A stretch of 64,000 nt of DNA from Streptomyces sp. Je 1-369 (GCF_026810505.1 NZ_CP101750.1:8110515-8174514), one strand, 5' to 3'. Counted from the stretch's first letter, positions 42,299-50,856 are shown. Numbers and translations: made by a program. The notes: generated from the sequence alone by a model not told the origin.

Positions 42299-43545
42299 CC
42301 GCGATCAAGGAGCTGGAGCGCGCCGCGGCCCCCGAGCCGCCCGAGCCCCCGCGGCGACCCAAGCCCGCCCGGATGAACCCCGCGGACGTGCTGCGGGTCG
42401 GCGGCTCCGGGCTGCGCTCCCGCCCGATGCGGGTGTTCCTCTCGGCGCTCGGCATCGCCATCGGGATCGCCGCGATGGTGGGCGTGGTCGGCATCTCCAC
42501 CTCCTCCACCGAGGACCTCAACCGCAGGCTGCAGGACCTGGGCACCAACCTCCTGACGGTGACTCCGGGGCAGAACTTCAGCGGCGGCGAGGCCCATCTG
42601 CCGGTCGAGTCGGTCGACATGATCGCGGCGATGGACGACGTCGAATCGGTCTCCGCGCTCGGCAAGACCGACGCCAAGGTGTACCGCAGCGACTACACGC
42701 CCGTGGAGGAGACCGGCGGCCTCAACGTGTCCGCGGCCCGCACGGACCTGCCGAAGTCGGTCGGCGCCGAGATCGTCGACGGCCGCTGGCTCAACGCCGC
42801 CAACAGCCGCTATCCGGCGGTCGTCCTCGGCCCCAAGGCCGCCGAGCAACTCGGCGTGCACCGGGCGGGCGACGACGTGAAGGTCTGGATCGGCGGCCGC
42901 TGGTTCACCGTCGTCGGCCTGCTCGCCCCCAACGAACTCGTGCCGTCCCTGGACTCGTCGGCCCTGGTCGGCTGGTCCGTGGCGGAGCGCGAACTGGACT
43001 TCGACGGCTCCCCGACCACCATCTTCACGCGGGCCGACGAGTCGTCCGTCAACGACGTGCAGGAAGTCCTCGGCGCCACCACCAACCCCGAGAGCCCCAA
43101 CGAGGCCAACGTCTCCCGGCCCTCGGACGCGCTGGCCGCCAAGGAAGCCACCGACGACACCCTCAGCGGACTGCTGCTCGGCCTCGGCGGAGTGGCCCTG
43201 CTCGTGGGCGGCGTCGGCGTCGCCAACACCATGGTCATCTCCGTCCTGGAACGCCGCTCCGAGATCGGCCTGCGCCGCTCGCTCGGCGCCACCCGCGGCC
43301 AGATCCGCACCCAGTTCCTGGCCGAGGCGCTGCTCCTGTCCGCACTCGGCGGCGTCGGCGGAGTCCTGCTCGGCATCGCCGTCACCGGCGGCTACGCCTC
43401 CTACCAGGGCTGGCCCTCCGTCGTCCCCGTCTGGGCGATGGCCGGCGGCGTCGGTGCCACGCTCGTCATCGGAGGCCTCGCCGGCTTCTATCCGGCGGTA
43501 CGAGCGGCACGGCTGCCCCCGACCGAGGCCCTGGCGACGACATGA
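42295..43545 (+). CDS. ABC transporter permease, MacB/FtsX family
   Basis: A 416-residue permease with the MacB layout: one N-terminal membrane helix (VFLSALGIAIGIAAMVGVVG), a large extracytoplasmic domain (about 75-290), then three C-terminal helices beginning at LLLGLGGVALLVGGVGVANT with the FtsX box ERRSEIGLRRSLGATRGQI. It completes the lipoprotein-adaptor-ATPase-permease operon. A 170-base gap separates it from the convergent flavoprotein gene. Confidence 0.92.
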   Translation: MTAIKELERAAAPEPPEPPRRPKPARMNPADVLRVGGSGLRSRPMRVFLSALGIAIGIAAMVGVVGISTSSTEDLNRRLQDLGTNLLTVTPGQNFSGGEAHLPVESVDMIAAMDDVESVSALGKTDAKVYRSDYTPVEETGGLNVSAARTDLPKSVGAEIVDGRWLNAANSRYPAVVLGPKAAEQLGVHRAGDDVKVWIGGRWFTVVGLLAPNELVPSLDSSALVGWSVAERELDFDGSPTTIFTRADESSVNDVQEVLGATTNPESPNEANVSRPSDALAAKEATDDTLSGLLLGLGGVALLVGGVGVANTMVISVLERRSEIGLRRSLGATRGQIRTQFLAEALLLSALGGVGGVLLGIAVTGGYASYQGWPSVVPVWAMAGGVGATLVIGGLAGFYPAVRAARLPPTEALATT

Positions 43546-43585
43546 GACCGCCGCCACCCACCTGAAGACCCTCAAGACCCTCCGC

Positions 43586-43605
43586 GAGGCACCCGAAAGG
43601 GCCTC
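43586..43605. terminator. Possible weak hairpin terminator between convergent genes
   Basis: GAGGCACCC, loop GAAA, GGGCCTC: seven pairs with a two-base bulge, 40 bases after the permease stop and in the convergent gap before the flavoprotein gene. There is no T run, as is common in actinomycetes. The call is weak. Confidence 0.35.
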
Positions 43606-43715
43606 AGGGACCGCGGTGCTCCTGCTGGAACCATCCCCCGTGCCACAGGCGCACCGCGCCCGTCCGCGCCGCCTCCGGGCCGATCCCGGAACGCGACGCG
43701 GACGGGACCCGGCGC

Positions 43716-44720
43716 TCAGGCCGTCAGCCGCGCCACCCGCGCCAGCCGCCGGAACGAGTCGAGCAGCCCCGCCCGGTCGTACGTACTGGTCGTGACCAGC
43801 ACCTCCCGCGCCCCGCTCTCCTTGATCACCCGCTCCAGCTCGTCGGCGACCTGCTCCTCCGTGCCGTGCACATGGCCGGTCAGCCCCGACTCGTAGAAAC
43901 CGCGCTCCTTCTCCGTCATGGTCAGGGACTCCACGCGCTCGGCCGGCGGCAGCGGCGGGAACGTGCCGTGCGTGCGCGAATACGCCATCGACCAGGCCTC
44001 CGGCACGAGCAGCCGCCGCGCCTCCTCCCGGCTCTCCGCCACGGCGATGCTGCCCGCGATCATCACGTACGGCTCCGCCAGCCACGGTGAGGGCCGGAAC
44101 CCGTTCCGGTACTGCTCGATGCCACGCAGCATCTTCTCGCGGCCCCGGATGTCCCCGATGACCAGCGGCAGGCCCGCGTCGGCGGCGATCGCCGCGCCCT
44201 CGCCCACCGCGAGGACGTACGGCGGGACGGTCAGGCCCTCGGCGGGCCGGGCCCGCACCCCCGTCCCCGACGTACCGCGGAACCAGTCGAGGAGCTCACC
44301 GAGCTGGGTCGCGAAGTCCGCCGCGTCGTGCTTGTCGCGTCCCAGCGCCTTGCGCACCCCGTCGGTGAAGCCGACCGACCGGCCGAGGCCCATGTCGATC
44401 CGGCCGGGAAAGAGCGATTCGAGCACCCCGAACTGCTCGGCGACCACCAGTGACTGATGGTTCGGCAGCATGACACCGCCCGTGCCGACCCGGATGGTGC
44501 GGGTGGCCGCCGCGACGGCCGCCGCGAGGACGGTGGGCGCCGAGCCCGCGACGCCCGGCACTCCGTGGTGCTCGGAGACCCAGAACCGGTGATAGCCGAG
44601 CGCTTCGACGTCCTGGGCCAGGCGCACGGTGTCGCGCAGGGCCTCGGCTCCGTCGTGCCCCTCACGGGTGCGCGATCGGTCGAGGACGGAGAACCGGGTT
44701 TCCGCGATCACTGAGCTCAC
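43716..44720 (-). CDS. Luciferase-like monooxygenase (flavin-dependent, LLM group)
   Basis: A 334-residue flavoprotein of the bacterial luciferase superfamily. SEHHGVPGVAGS, IRVGTGGVMLPNHQSLVVAEQFGVL (in two blocks) and FPGRIDMGLGRS match the 'luciferase family oxidoreductase, group 1' pattern. Substrate and role are unknown. It is convergent with the permease and divergent from the HAD gene, so probably stands alone. Confidence 0.88.
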   Translation of the reverse strand: MSSVIAETRFSVLDRSRTREGHDGAEALRDTVRLAQDVEALGYHRFWVSEHHGVPGVAGSAPTVLAAAVAAATRTIRVGTGGVMLPNHQSLVVAEQFGVLESLFPGRIDMGLGRSVGFTDGVRKALGRDKHDAADFATQLGELLDWFRGTSGTGVRARPAEGLTVPPYVLAVGEGAAIAADAGLPLVIGDIRGREKMLRGIEQYRNGFRPSPWLAEPYVMIAGSIAVAESREEARRLLVPEAWSMAYSRTHGTFPPLPPAERVESLTMTEKERGFYESGLTGHVHGTEEQVADELERVIKESGAREVLVTTSTYDRAGLLDSFRRLARVARLTA

Positions 44721-44799
44721 ACAGGGTTCAACGCACGGGGCCCGCCAGGATTCCCGGCCCGCCTCGCGGATCCGCTCCGGACGCTTCTACGCTGTCGAC

Positions 44800-45309
44800 G
44801 TGACGGCAGACAGCAGATCCCGCAAGAACAGCAGCAGGCCCCTGGCCGTGTTCGACCTGGACGGCACCCTCGCGGACACCGGGCATCGGCAGCAATTCCT
44901 GGAGCGCACGCCCCGCGACTGGGACGCGTTCTTCGCCGCCGCGCCCCAGGACCCGCCGCTGGCCCGCGGTGTCGAGCTGGCCCTGGCGAGCGCGGCGGAG
45001 TGCGAGGTCGTCTATCTGACCGGCCGCCCCGAGCGCTGCCGTGCCGACACGGTGGACTGGCTGGCACGGCAGGGGCTGCCGGACGGACGGATCTGGATGC
45101 GCCGCAACAACGACCGGCGCCCCGCACGCCGCACCAAGCTGGAGATCCTCCAGGAGCTCGCCCGCACACGGACGGTCCGCATGCTCGTGGACGACGACGA
45201 GCTCGTCTGTGCCGACGCGGAACGCGCCGGTTTCACCGTCGTCCGGGTGACCTGGGCGAACACGCCGGAGGCCCTGAAGGACGCGCAGGAACGCGAGGGC
45301 CGTACCTAG
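44800..45309 (+). CDS. HAD-superfamily phosphatase (polynucleotide-kinase 3'-phosphatase-like)
   Basis: A 169-residue HAD protein: FDLDGTLAD (catalytic Asp pair), YLTGRPE (motif II), a lysine in RRTKLEIL and VDDDE (motif IV). GTG 44800 is chosen because the HAD core begins 16 residues later. There is no clear ribosome site; a -10-like TACGCT at 44,788-44,793 lies 7 bases before the GTG, so the message may be leaderless. The substrate is not evident. Confidence 0.82.
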   Translation: MTADSRSRKNSSRPLAVFDLDGTLADTGHRQQFLERTPRDWDAFFAAAPQDPPLARGVELALASAAECEVVYLTGRPERCRADTVDWLARQGLPDGRIWMRRNNDRRPARRTKLEILQELARTRTVRMLVDDDELVCADAERAGFTVVRVTWANTPEALKDAQEREGRT

Positions 45310-45319
45310 GCCCCCGGTC

Positions 45320-45541
45320 TCATACCTCGGCGTCGTCCTCCAGACGGAAGCCCACCTTCAGGCCGACCTGGTAGTGCTGGATCTCGCCGTCCAGGATGTG
45401 GCCGCGCACCTGCGTGACCTCGAACCAGTCCAGCGAGCGGAGCGTCTGCGAGGCCCGCGCGATGCCGTTGCGGATCGCCTGGTCGACGCCCTCGTGCGAG
45501 GTGCCGACGATCTCGGTGACACGGTACGTGTGGTTCGACAT
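45320..45541 (-). CDS. Dodecin (flavin-storage protein)
   Basis: A 73-residue protein with the dodecin pattern: VTEIVGTSHEGVDQAIRNGI near the N terminus, WFEVTQVRGHI and HYQVGLKVGFRLED at the C terminus. Dodecins form hollow dodecamers that store flavin or CoA. It ends 10 bases from the HAD gene in a convergent arrangement. Confidence 0.93.
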   Translation of the reverse strand: MSNHTYRVTEIVGTSHEGVDQAIRNGIARASQTLRSLDWFEVTQVRGHILDGEIQHYQVGLKVGFRLEDDAEV

Positions 45542-45671
45542 GAGGATGTTCCTCCGGGCCGTCGGGTGGGGCCGTACGGCGCGCTGCCGCACGGCTCCGA
45601 GAAGTGCCGTCACTCCACCGTGCCCCAGTCGCTCCCGTGGCGCGAGACGGCGTGCGAGACGACGTACCCCC

Positions 45672-45700
45672 TTGACCAGTTCATTGGTACGGACCAAAAT
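45672..45700 (+). promoter_or_regulatory. Promoter with DasR/GntR-like operator before the sugar-binding gene
   Basis: TTGACC (45,672-45,677), 17 bases, then CAAAAT (45,695-45,700) make a plausible -35/-10 pair. In the spacer sits TTGGT-ACGG-ACCAA (45,684-45,697), a perfect inverted repeat matching TGGTnnnnACCA, the core of DasR (GntR/HutC family) sites. Binding there would block RNA polymerase. The gene driven begins about 75 bases downstream and encodes a DasA-like protein, a known DasR target class, which strengthens the reading. Confidence 0.65.
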
Positions 45701-45774
45701 CCAGCCAGTACCCGTTCGAGCAGCGCTGCTCACCCCCCGCGTCGGGCTGACCTTCCCCTGTCCGCAGGCAGAAA

Positions 45775-47064
45775 GTGACCCACGTGAGACCGCACCACCG
45801 CGCCGCCGTGTCCCTGGCGCTCGCCCTTTCCTCCACCGTCCTGGTCGCCGGGTGCGGCATGCTGCCGGGAGGTGACGACTCCAGGACCGTCACGGTCTGG
45901 CTGATGAAGGACAGCGCGTCCCCGGAGTTCGTCGAGCGCTTCACGGCGGACTTCGAGAAGGAGCACGACGACATCGAGCTGGACATCCGCATCCAGGAAT
46001 GGACCGGCATCGGCGCCAAGGTGAAGAAGGCGCTCAAGGAGGAGGGCGGCGACGGGCCCGAGGTCATCGAGGTCGGCAACACCCAGGTCGCGCAGTACGT
46101 CGACGAGGGCGGCCTGTACGACCTGACCCTGGAGTCCGCACGCGACCTCGGCATGAACGACTGGCTGCCGGGTCTCGCCGAGCCGGGGCGTTACCGCGGA
46201 GCCCAGTACGGCATCCCCTGGTACGCCGCCAACCGCGTCGTCATCTACAACAAGGACCTGTTCGCGGCAGCGGGCATCAAGACTCCGCCGCGCACCCGCG
46301 AGGAGTGGCTCACGGCCACGGAGAAACTCAACACCGGCGGCAAGCAGGGCATCTACCTCGCGGGCCAGGACTGGTACACCCTGTCCGGCTTCATCTGGGA
46401 CGAGGGCGGCGAACTCGCCAAGGAGACCAAGGAGTCCTCCGGCGACTGGCGCGGCACGCTGCACACGCCCCAGGCGCTGCGCGGCATGGAGTTCTACCAG
46501 CAGTTGCAGGCGCTCGGCGAGGGCCCGCGCGACGCCGACGAGGAGCACCCCTCGCAGGCCGGGGTGTTCGCGGGCGGCGACGTCGCGCAGATCGTCGCGG
46601 TGCCCGGCGCGGCTCGCGCCATCGAGGAGAAGAACCCCGAACTCAAGGGCAAGCTCGGTTACTTCCCCATCCCCGGAAAGAAGGCGGGCAAGCCCGCCGC
46701 GGTCTTCACCGGCGGTTCCGACCTCGTGGTGCCCGAGCACAGCAACGACCACAAGGGTGCGGTCGAGGTGATCGAGGCGCTGGCCGGCAAGAAGTGGCAG
46801 ACCGATCTGGCGCGGACCATGAACTACGTCCCGAACAAGGCGAAGCTGGCCCGGGCGGTCGCCGACGAGGAGGGCGCGGCGGCGATGGCCGTCGGCGCGG
46901 CGAACGGCCGGGCCACCCCCAACTCCCCGCGCTGGGCCGAGGTCGAGGCGGACAACCCGATCAAGGGGTACATGACGAGGGTCCTGACCGGCGGCGACCC
47001 GGCGACCGAGGCCCGCAAGGCGTCGGCCCTGATCACCAGGGCACTGGACGTCGGCGGCCTGTGA
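45775..47064 (+). CDS. DasA-like sugar-binding lipoprotein of an ABC importer (orphaned)
   Basis: A 429-residue extracellular solute-binding protein (family 1). The lipobox is LVAGC near residue 26. VTVWLMKDSAS, LDIRIQEWTGIG, VIEVGNTQVAQYV, GIPWYAANRVVIYNKD and ANGRATPNSPRW closely follow the DasA chitobiose-binding proteins of Streptomyces. The start may be GTG 45775 or 45784; neither has a good ribosome site. The stop overlaps a GTG that should open the membrane-component gene, but only 13 codons of it remain (47,061-47,102). The importer it served has been lost here, so it would need permeases from elsewhere. Confidence 0.85.
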   Translation: MTHVRPHHRAAVSLALALSSTVLVAGCGMLPGGDDSRTVTVWLMKDSASPEFVERFTADFEKEHDDIELDIRIQEWTGIGAKVKKALKEEGGDGPEVIEVGNTQVAQYVDEGGLYDLTLESARDLGMNDWLPGLAEPGRYRGAQYGIPWYAANRVVIYNKDLFAAAGIKTPPRTREEWLTATEKLNTGGKQGIYLAGQDWYTLSGFIWDEGGELAKETKESSGDWRGTLHTPQALRGMEFYQQLQALGEGPRDADEEHPSQAGVFAGGDVAQIVAVPGAARAIEEKNPELKGKLGYFPIPGKKAGKPAAVFTGGSDLVVPEHSNDHKGAVEVIEALAGKKWQTDLARTMNYVPNKAKLARAVADEEGAAAMAVGAANGRATPNSPRWAEVEADNPIKGYMTRVLTGGDPATEARKASALITRALDVGGL

Positions 47065-47102
47065 CCGACGCACAACCACCCGCAGCTGCCCCTACTGCCT
47101 GA
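47061..47102 (+). pseudogene. 13-codon remnant of a sugar ABC permease gene (dasB-like position)
   Basis: GTG at 47061 overlaps the TGA of the sugar-binding gene in the 4-base way normal for coupled importer genes. It reads VTDAQPPAAAPTA, a typical polar N terminus of such permeases, and then stops at 47,102. The next bases already belong to the serine-hydrolase remnant on the other strand. I infer a deletion junction at about 47,100. Confidence 0.55.
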
Positions 47103-47114
47103 CGTCGAGGGGAT

Positions 47115-48105
47115 CTACCCGGGCCTTTCGCAGTAACCCTGCTGGAAGGCAGCCCAGAAGTCGTCGTCGATCCCGGTGTCGGCGAACGAGTTCCAGTTGG
47201 TGTGGGCGACGAGTTGGTCGCGCCCATCGCGACTGTTGAGGGCGAACGTCAAGTACCCCAGTGCGCTGCCGCCGTGGCCGTACGCACGGCCGCAGCCGGT
47301 GGCGTAGACGTAGACCCCCAGGCCGTAGGCGACAGCGGGCGGGGCGCTGCCGGTGGTGGGGACGGTGTCGGTGAGCATCCGGCGGAGCAGGTCCGGGGGC
47401 AGGAGACGTCCTTGCAGCAGGGCCCGGTAGAAGCGTGCGACGTCGGCCGCAGTCGTGACGAGGGCGCCCGAAGCGCCGGCCTCGGACGGGCTGAACGCGG
47501 TGACGTCGAACCGGGTCGGGTCCGGCGCCTTCGGCAGTAGGAGCGAGACGTCCGCGTAGCCGTGCACATGGGCTCCGTCGATGGCGGTCCGTGCCAGCGC
47601 GTACGAGGTGCCGCGCAGCCCCAGAGGGACGAAGATGCGGCGTTCGAGGTTGGTGCGCAGGTCGCGGTCGGTGATCCGTTCGATAGTCGTACAGCCCGCT
47701 CGTGTGGTTGAGCAGTTGGCGAATGGTTATGTCCGCACCGGACAGTGCGTTGCCGGTGCGGACCTGGTCGGGCAGCAGGCTCTGCACGGTGTCGTCGAGT
47801 CGCAGCCGGTGCTCGGCGACGAGTTGCAGGACGACCGTCGCGGTGAACGTCTTTGTGACGCTCCCGGCGCGGAACTTCAGGTCCGGTGCCATCGGCGTGC
47901 CGACGGAACGGTCGGCGACGCCGGCCGCGCCGAAGCGGTCGTCCGAGCCGCGTCGGGCGAGCAGGAAAGCGCCTGGGTTGGGGTTCGGGTCGGCCACCAC
48001 CTGGTCGACCAGCGCCTGCAGGGCCGGGTCACGACGGCTGTCGGCCGTCTGTCCGTCACCGGCCTGGCCCGCACCGGCCATACCGGGTGACAGCAGCAGA
48101 GCTGA
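47115..48105 (-). pseudogene. Serine hydrolase (beta-lactamase / D-Ala-D-Ala carboxypeptidase family), disrupted
   Basis: N-terminal half in one frame (from about 48,081): ALQALVDQVV, SxxK as SVTK in FRAGSVTKTFTATVV, LLNHTSGLYDY. C-terminal half in another frame: ITDRDLRTNLERRIFVPLGLRGTSY, GASGALVTTAADVARF, YGHGGSALGY. The join is near 47,690. Intact relatives have 40-50 more residues at this point, including the YxN catalytic motif, which is absent. So there is both an internal deletion and a frame change, and the protein is not functional. The signal peptide is also cut: only its end (ALLLSPGMAGAG) remains, where the TetR gene begins. Confidence 0.75.
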
Positions 48106-48823
48106 CGCCCGACACGGGCAGATCACCGACGCCGTCCAACGCCTGGTCGTACGGGACGGCCTCACCGCCGTGACCGTCGCGCGGACCGCCGCGGAAGCGG
48201 GCGTGTCCGTCGGCCTGGTGCAGCACTACTTCACGGCGAAGGACGAGATGCTGCTGGCCACGTTCACCCGCGTCAACGGGCGTTTCACCGCTCGAGTGGA
48301 CGAGGTGGTGAACCGAGGTGAGGCCGAGGGCCGCACCATCGCCGAGATGCTGCGGCAGGCGCTGGCCGAGCTCATGCCGCTGGACGGCGACCGCCGAGCC
48401 GAGTTCCTGGTCCGTCTCGCCTTCGCAGGTCAGGCCGCGCACAACGCCGACCTGGCCGCCGTCCGGAGAGAGACCCTCGTCGGCATCCGCTCACGCGTAG
48501 CGCAGGCCATCAGAAACGGCACGGTGTGCGGCGAGGTCGCTCAGGGGATCGACGCGGCGGACCAGGCCCTGCGCATCGTTGCGTTCGCCGAAGGACTCGC
48601 CCTGCACATGCACATCGACCCCGACGGCACACCAGAACCGGCGATGCTCGCCGCGCTGGACAACCAGATCGCCCGCGTATTCACCGGAACCTGCCGACGC
48701 GGCGAGCTCGGTCGGAGATCCGCGCCGGAGTTCGGTGAGGTGCACCCGATTGCGGGAGTACGAGGCGAGGGCCCTCCGGGTACCTATGACGGGGCCTGCT
48801 CGCCAGGAGCTGCCTGTGAATGA
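48104..48823 (+). CDS. TetR-family regulator, 5' end apparently lost
   Basis: The frame encodes a TetR-type regulator: helix-turn-helix RTAAEAGVSVGLVQHYFTAKDEML near the N terminus in two adjoining blocks, then an all-helical ligand domain ending near DNQIARVFTG. Family-like sequence begins at about codon 48,104 (DARHGQITDAVQRL). No ATG or GTG lies within the preceding 200 bases in frame, and the upstream bases belong to the serine-hydrolase remnant on the other strand. I think recombination removed the first few codons. If a far upstream GTG were used the protein would carry a long non-homologous extension. The target genes are not evident. Confidence 0.68.
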   Translation, partial: DARHGQITDAVQRLVVRDGLTAVTVARTAAEAGVSVGLVQHYFTAKDEMLLATFTRVNGRFTARVDEVVNRGEAEGRTIAEMLRQALAELMPLDGDRRAEFLVRLAFAGQAAHNADLAAVRRETLVGIRSRVAQAIRNGTVCGEVAQGIDAADQALRIVAFAEGLALHMHIDPDGTPEPAMLAALDNQIARVFTGTCRRGELGRRSAPEFGEVHPIAGVRGEGPPGTYDGACSPGAACE

Positions 48824-48834
48824 GAGGACGTCCT

Positions 48835-49029
48835 GTGTACCGGAAAACTCTTGTCGCCCTGTCGCTGGCGGCGGTCGCCGTTCTCGGCACGGCCGCCTCG
48901 GCCACGGCTGAAGTGTCCGTGAAGAGCACGAATGCCGCGGTAGAGCCTCCGCCGGTGTCCAACGTGCCCCCGATCAAGATTCCCGACCTGCCCGGCCCTC
49001 TCAAAATCGTGTCGGACCTCCTGAACTAG
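48835..49029 (+). CDS. Small secreted protein
   Basis: A 64-residue protein starting at GTG 48835, chosen because GAGAGGA lies 7 bases upstream; an ATG at 48820 is in frame but has no such site. Signal peptide KTLVALSLAAVAVLGTAASATA, then a short Pro-rich mature chain (EPPPVSNVPPIKIPDLPGPLK) without cysteines. I do not recognise a function. A strong terminator follows at once. Confidence 0.7.
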   Translation: MYRKTLVALSLAAVAVLGTAASATAEVSVKSTNAAVEPPPVSNVPPIKIPDLPGPLKIVSDLLN

Positions 49030-49033
49030 GACG

Positions 49034-49068
49034 AGAAGGGCCGCACCCGGCAAGGGTGCGGCCCTTCT
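49034..49068. terminator. Strong intrinsic terminator hairpin
   Basis: A perfect 15-base inverted repeat, AGAAGGGCCGCACCC and its complement, around a 5-base loop (GGCAA), 5 bases after the small secreted-protein gene. It lies between convergent genes and could stop transcription from both sides. Confidence 0.9.
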
Positions 49069-49112
49069 GGCCCGGTTGCGCTCCGCGGCCCTCGGGCAGG
49101 GGCCTGCCGCCT

Positions 49113-49340
49113 CTAGTAGACGGGCGTGAGGTACCACTGCTTCTCGGGGTTCATGTTGTCGCAGTGGTAGCCCTTGACGACGCCCTTGGCCTGCAGGTCG
49201 TGGCCCCACGCGGCGCACGTCTCGAAGTTGGCCATCTTGATCGGCGCCCCTTCGGCCGCCTGCGCGGTGACGGTGGTGCCTCCGGCGACGGCGGCGATGC
49301 CGGCCATGACGACGGCGGCCTTCGCGAGCTTCCTGCGCAT
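49113..49340 (-). CDS. Small secreted two-cysteine protein
   Basis: A 75-residue protein with a clear signal peptide (MRRKLAKAAVVMAGIAAVAG, cleavage after TAQA). The mature part of about 47 residues holds two cysteines that could pair (FETCAAWG and YHCDNMN). ATG 49340 is preceded by GAGGAGAG, a strong ribosome site. No function is recognised. The roughly 180 bases upstream presumably hold its promoter. Confidence 0.75.
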   Translation of the reverse strand: MRRKLAKAAVVMAGIAAVAGGTTVTAQAAEGAPIKMANFETCAAWGHDLQAKGVVKGYHCDNMNPEKQWYLTPVY

Positions 49341-49524
49341 GTGTCTCTCCTCTGTACGGTCCACCACCCGACTGCGGGACGAGCGGCTTGGTATGGCCAC
49401 GGCACCGGTACCGGTACCGGCCAAGGTGCTGCATGTAGGGGGCATGCGTTTGTGGCTGCTGCTCCCTGACTCCTCAACAGGACAGCACGGCGCTCATTTG
49501 CGATCAACAATTCCCTGATCCCTG

Positions 49525-49893
49525 TTACATGCCCCTTACAAAGATCCACTGCATGCGCGATGGCCCGCGTGCGCATTCTGTGGGTGAGGACCGCGGCTCG
49601 ATCAGGGTGAGCGAGCGCACGCTGCCCGGCGCGACCGCGGACGCCGCCAACGCCCCGAGGGTGCCGTAGGAGTGGGCGACGACGTGCGGGCGGCCGACGA
49701 GCAGCGGCGCCAGGTCCAGGGCGTCCACCTCGTAGTCCTGACCTGCCCGTGGCGCCGGAGTCGGCGGACAGCCGCGCCGGTGGACGTAGACCAGGTTCCA
49801 GCGGTCCGCCTGGGCGGACAGGCCGCCCCACGTCGTCCGCGGGCCGGCGCCCCCGTGCACGAGCAGAACCTCCGGTCCCGAACCGGGCCCCCG
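49525..49893 (-). pseudogene. Alpha/beta hydrolase fragment
   Basis: The frame reads PEVLLVHGGAGPRTTWG, then YVHRRGC and the nucleophile elbow AHSYGT (Ser), and PGSVRSLTLIEP, the N-terminal third of an alpha/beta hydrolase. It begins directly after the egtD stop with no proper start codon, and homology ends after LIEP, so the lid, acid and histidine parts are missing. It is probably a remnant of a gene once co-transcribed with the ergothioneine operon. Confidence 0.6.
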
Positions 49894-50856
49894 CTAAGCC
49901 ACCGTGCTCAGCGAGAGAGCGAACCGCCCCCTCTCGTCCGTCCACCAGTGCGTCAGTTCGAGCCCGGAGGCGGCCAGTTCGGACCGTACGCCGTCCGCAC
50001 GGAACTTCGCCGAGATCTCCGTGCGCATCTCCTCGCCCGCGAGGAAGTCGACCGCGAGGTCGAGTGCGTGGATCTTCACCGTCTGGTCGGCCGTGGAGCG
50101 CAGCCGCATCTCGATCCACTCGTGCTCGCGGTCCCAGACGGCCACGTGCTCGAAGGCGTCCGGGTCGAAGTCCCCGGCCAGTTCGCGGTTGATGACGGTC
50201 AGGACGTTCTTGTTGAACGCGGCGGTCACGCCGGTCCCGTCGTCGTACGCGGAGACGAGCACCGACTCGTCCTTGACCAGGTCCGTGCCGAGGAGCAGCG
50301 CGTCGCCGGGGGAGAGGAGGTCGTGTACGGAGGAGAGGAACGCGGCGCGTTCGGTGGGCAGCAGATTGCCGATCGTGCCGCCGAGGAACGCGACCAGGCG
50401 TGGCCCCGGCGTGCCCGGCAGTGCGAGGCCGCGGGTGAAGTCGGCGATGAGGGCGTGCACGTCGAGCGCGGGACGCTGCGCGAGCAGGGTGTTCGCGGCG
50501 CCGGTCAGCGCGCTCTCGCTGACGTCCACGGGGACGTAGGTGTGCAGGGACTCCATCGCGTCGATGAGGTGGCGGGTCTTCTCCGAGGAGCCCGAGCCCA
50601 GCTCGATCAGCGTCCGCGCACCGGTGATCTCGGCGATCAGGCCGGCGCGGGCGACGAGGATCTCGCGTTCGGCGCGGGTGGGGTAGTACTCGGGCAGGGT
50701 GGTGATCTCCTCGAAGAGGGCGCTGCCGCGCGCGTCGTAGAACCACTTGGGCGGCAGCGTCTTAGGGGTGCGGGTGAGGCCCTGGAGGACGTCGGCGCGC
50801 AGGGCGGCGCCCGTGGCGTCCTCGGGCAGGGTGCGGGTCAGCAGGAACGGGCTCAC
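49894..50856 (-). CDS. egtD: EgtD, histidine N-alpha-trimethyltransferase
   Basis: A 320-residue SAM-dependent methyltransferase that makes hercynine from histidine, a core step of ergothioneine synthesis. LPPKWFYDARGSALFEEITTLPEYYPTRAE (N-terminal family block, in parts), SAM motif LIELGSGSSEKTR, FLGGTIGN and the C-terminal TDERGRFALSL are typical. The GTG overlaps the egtC stop (GTGA), making it the last gene of the egtABCD operon. Confidence 0.95.
   Translation of the reverse strand: MSPFLLTRTLPEDATGAALRADVLQGLTRTPKTLPPKWFYDARGSALFEEITTLPEYYPTRAEREILVARAGLIAEITGARTLIELGSGSSEKTRHLIDAMESLHTYVPVDVSESALTGAANTLLAQRPALDVHALIADFTRGLALPGTPGPRLVAFLGGTIGNLLPTERAAFLSSVHDLLSPGDALLLGTDLVKDESVLVSAYDDGTGVTAAFNKNVLTVINRELAGDFDPDAFEHVAVWDREHEWIEMRLRSTADQTVKIHALDLAVDFLAGEEMRTEISAKFRADGVRSELAASGLELTHWWTDERGRFALSLSTVA

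Noticed and set aside
45775..49340. An insertion sequence as the cause of the broken genes
   Set aside because: No transposase frame, terminal inverted repeats or target duplications were found at the junctions.
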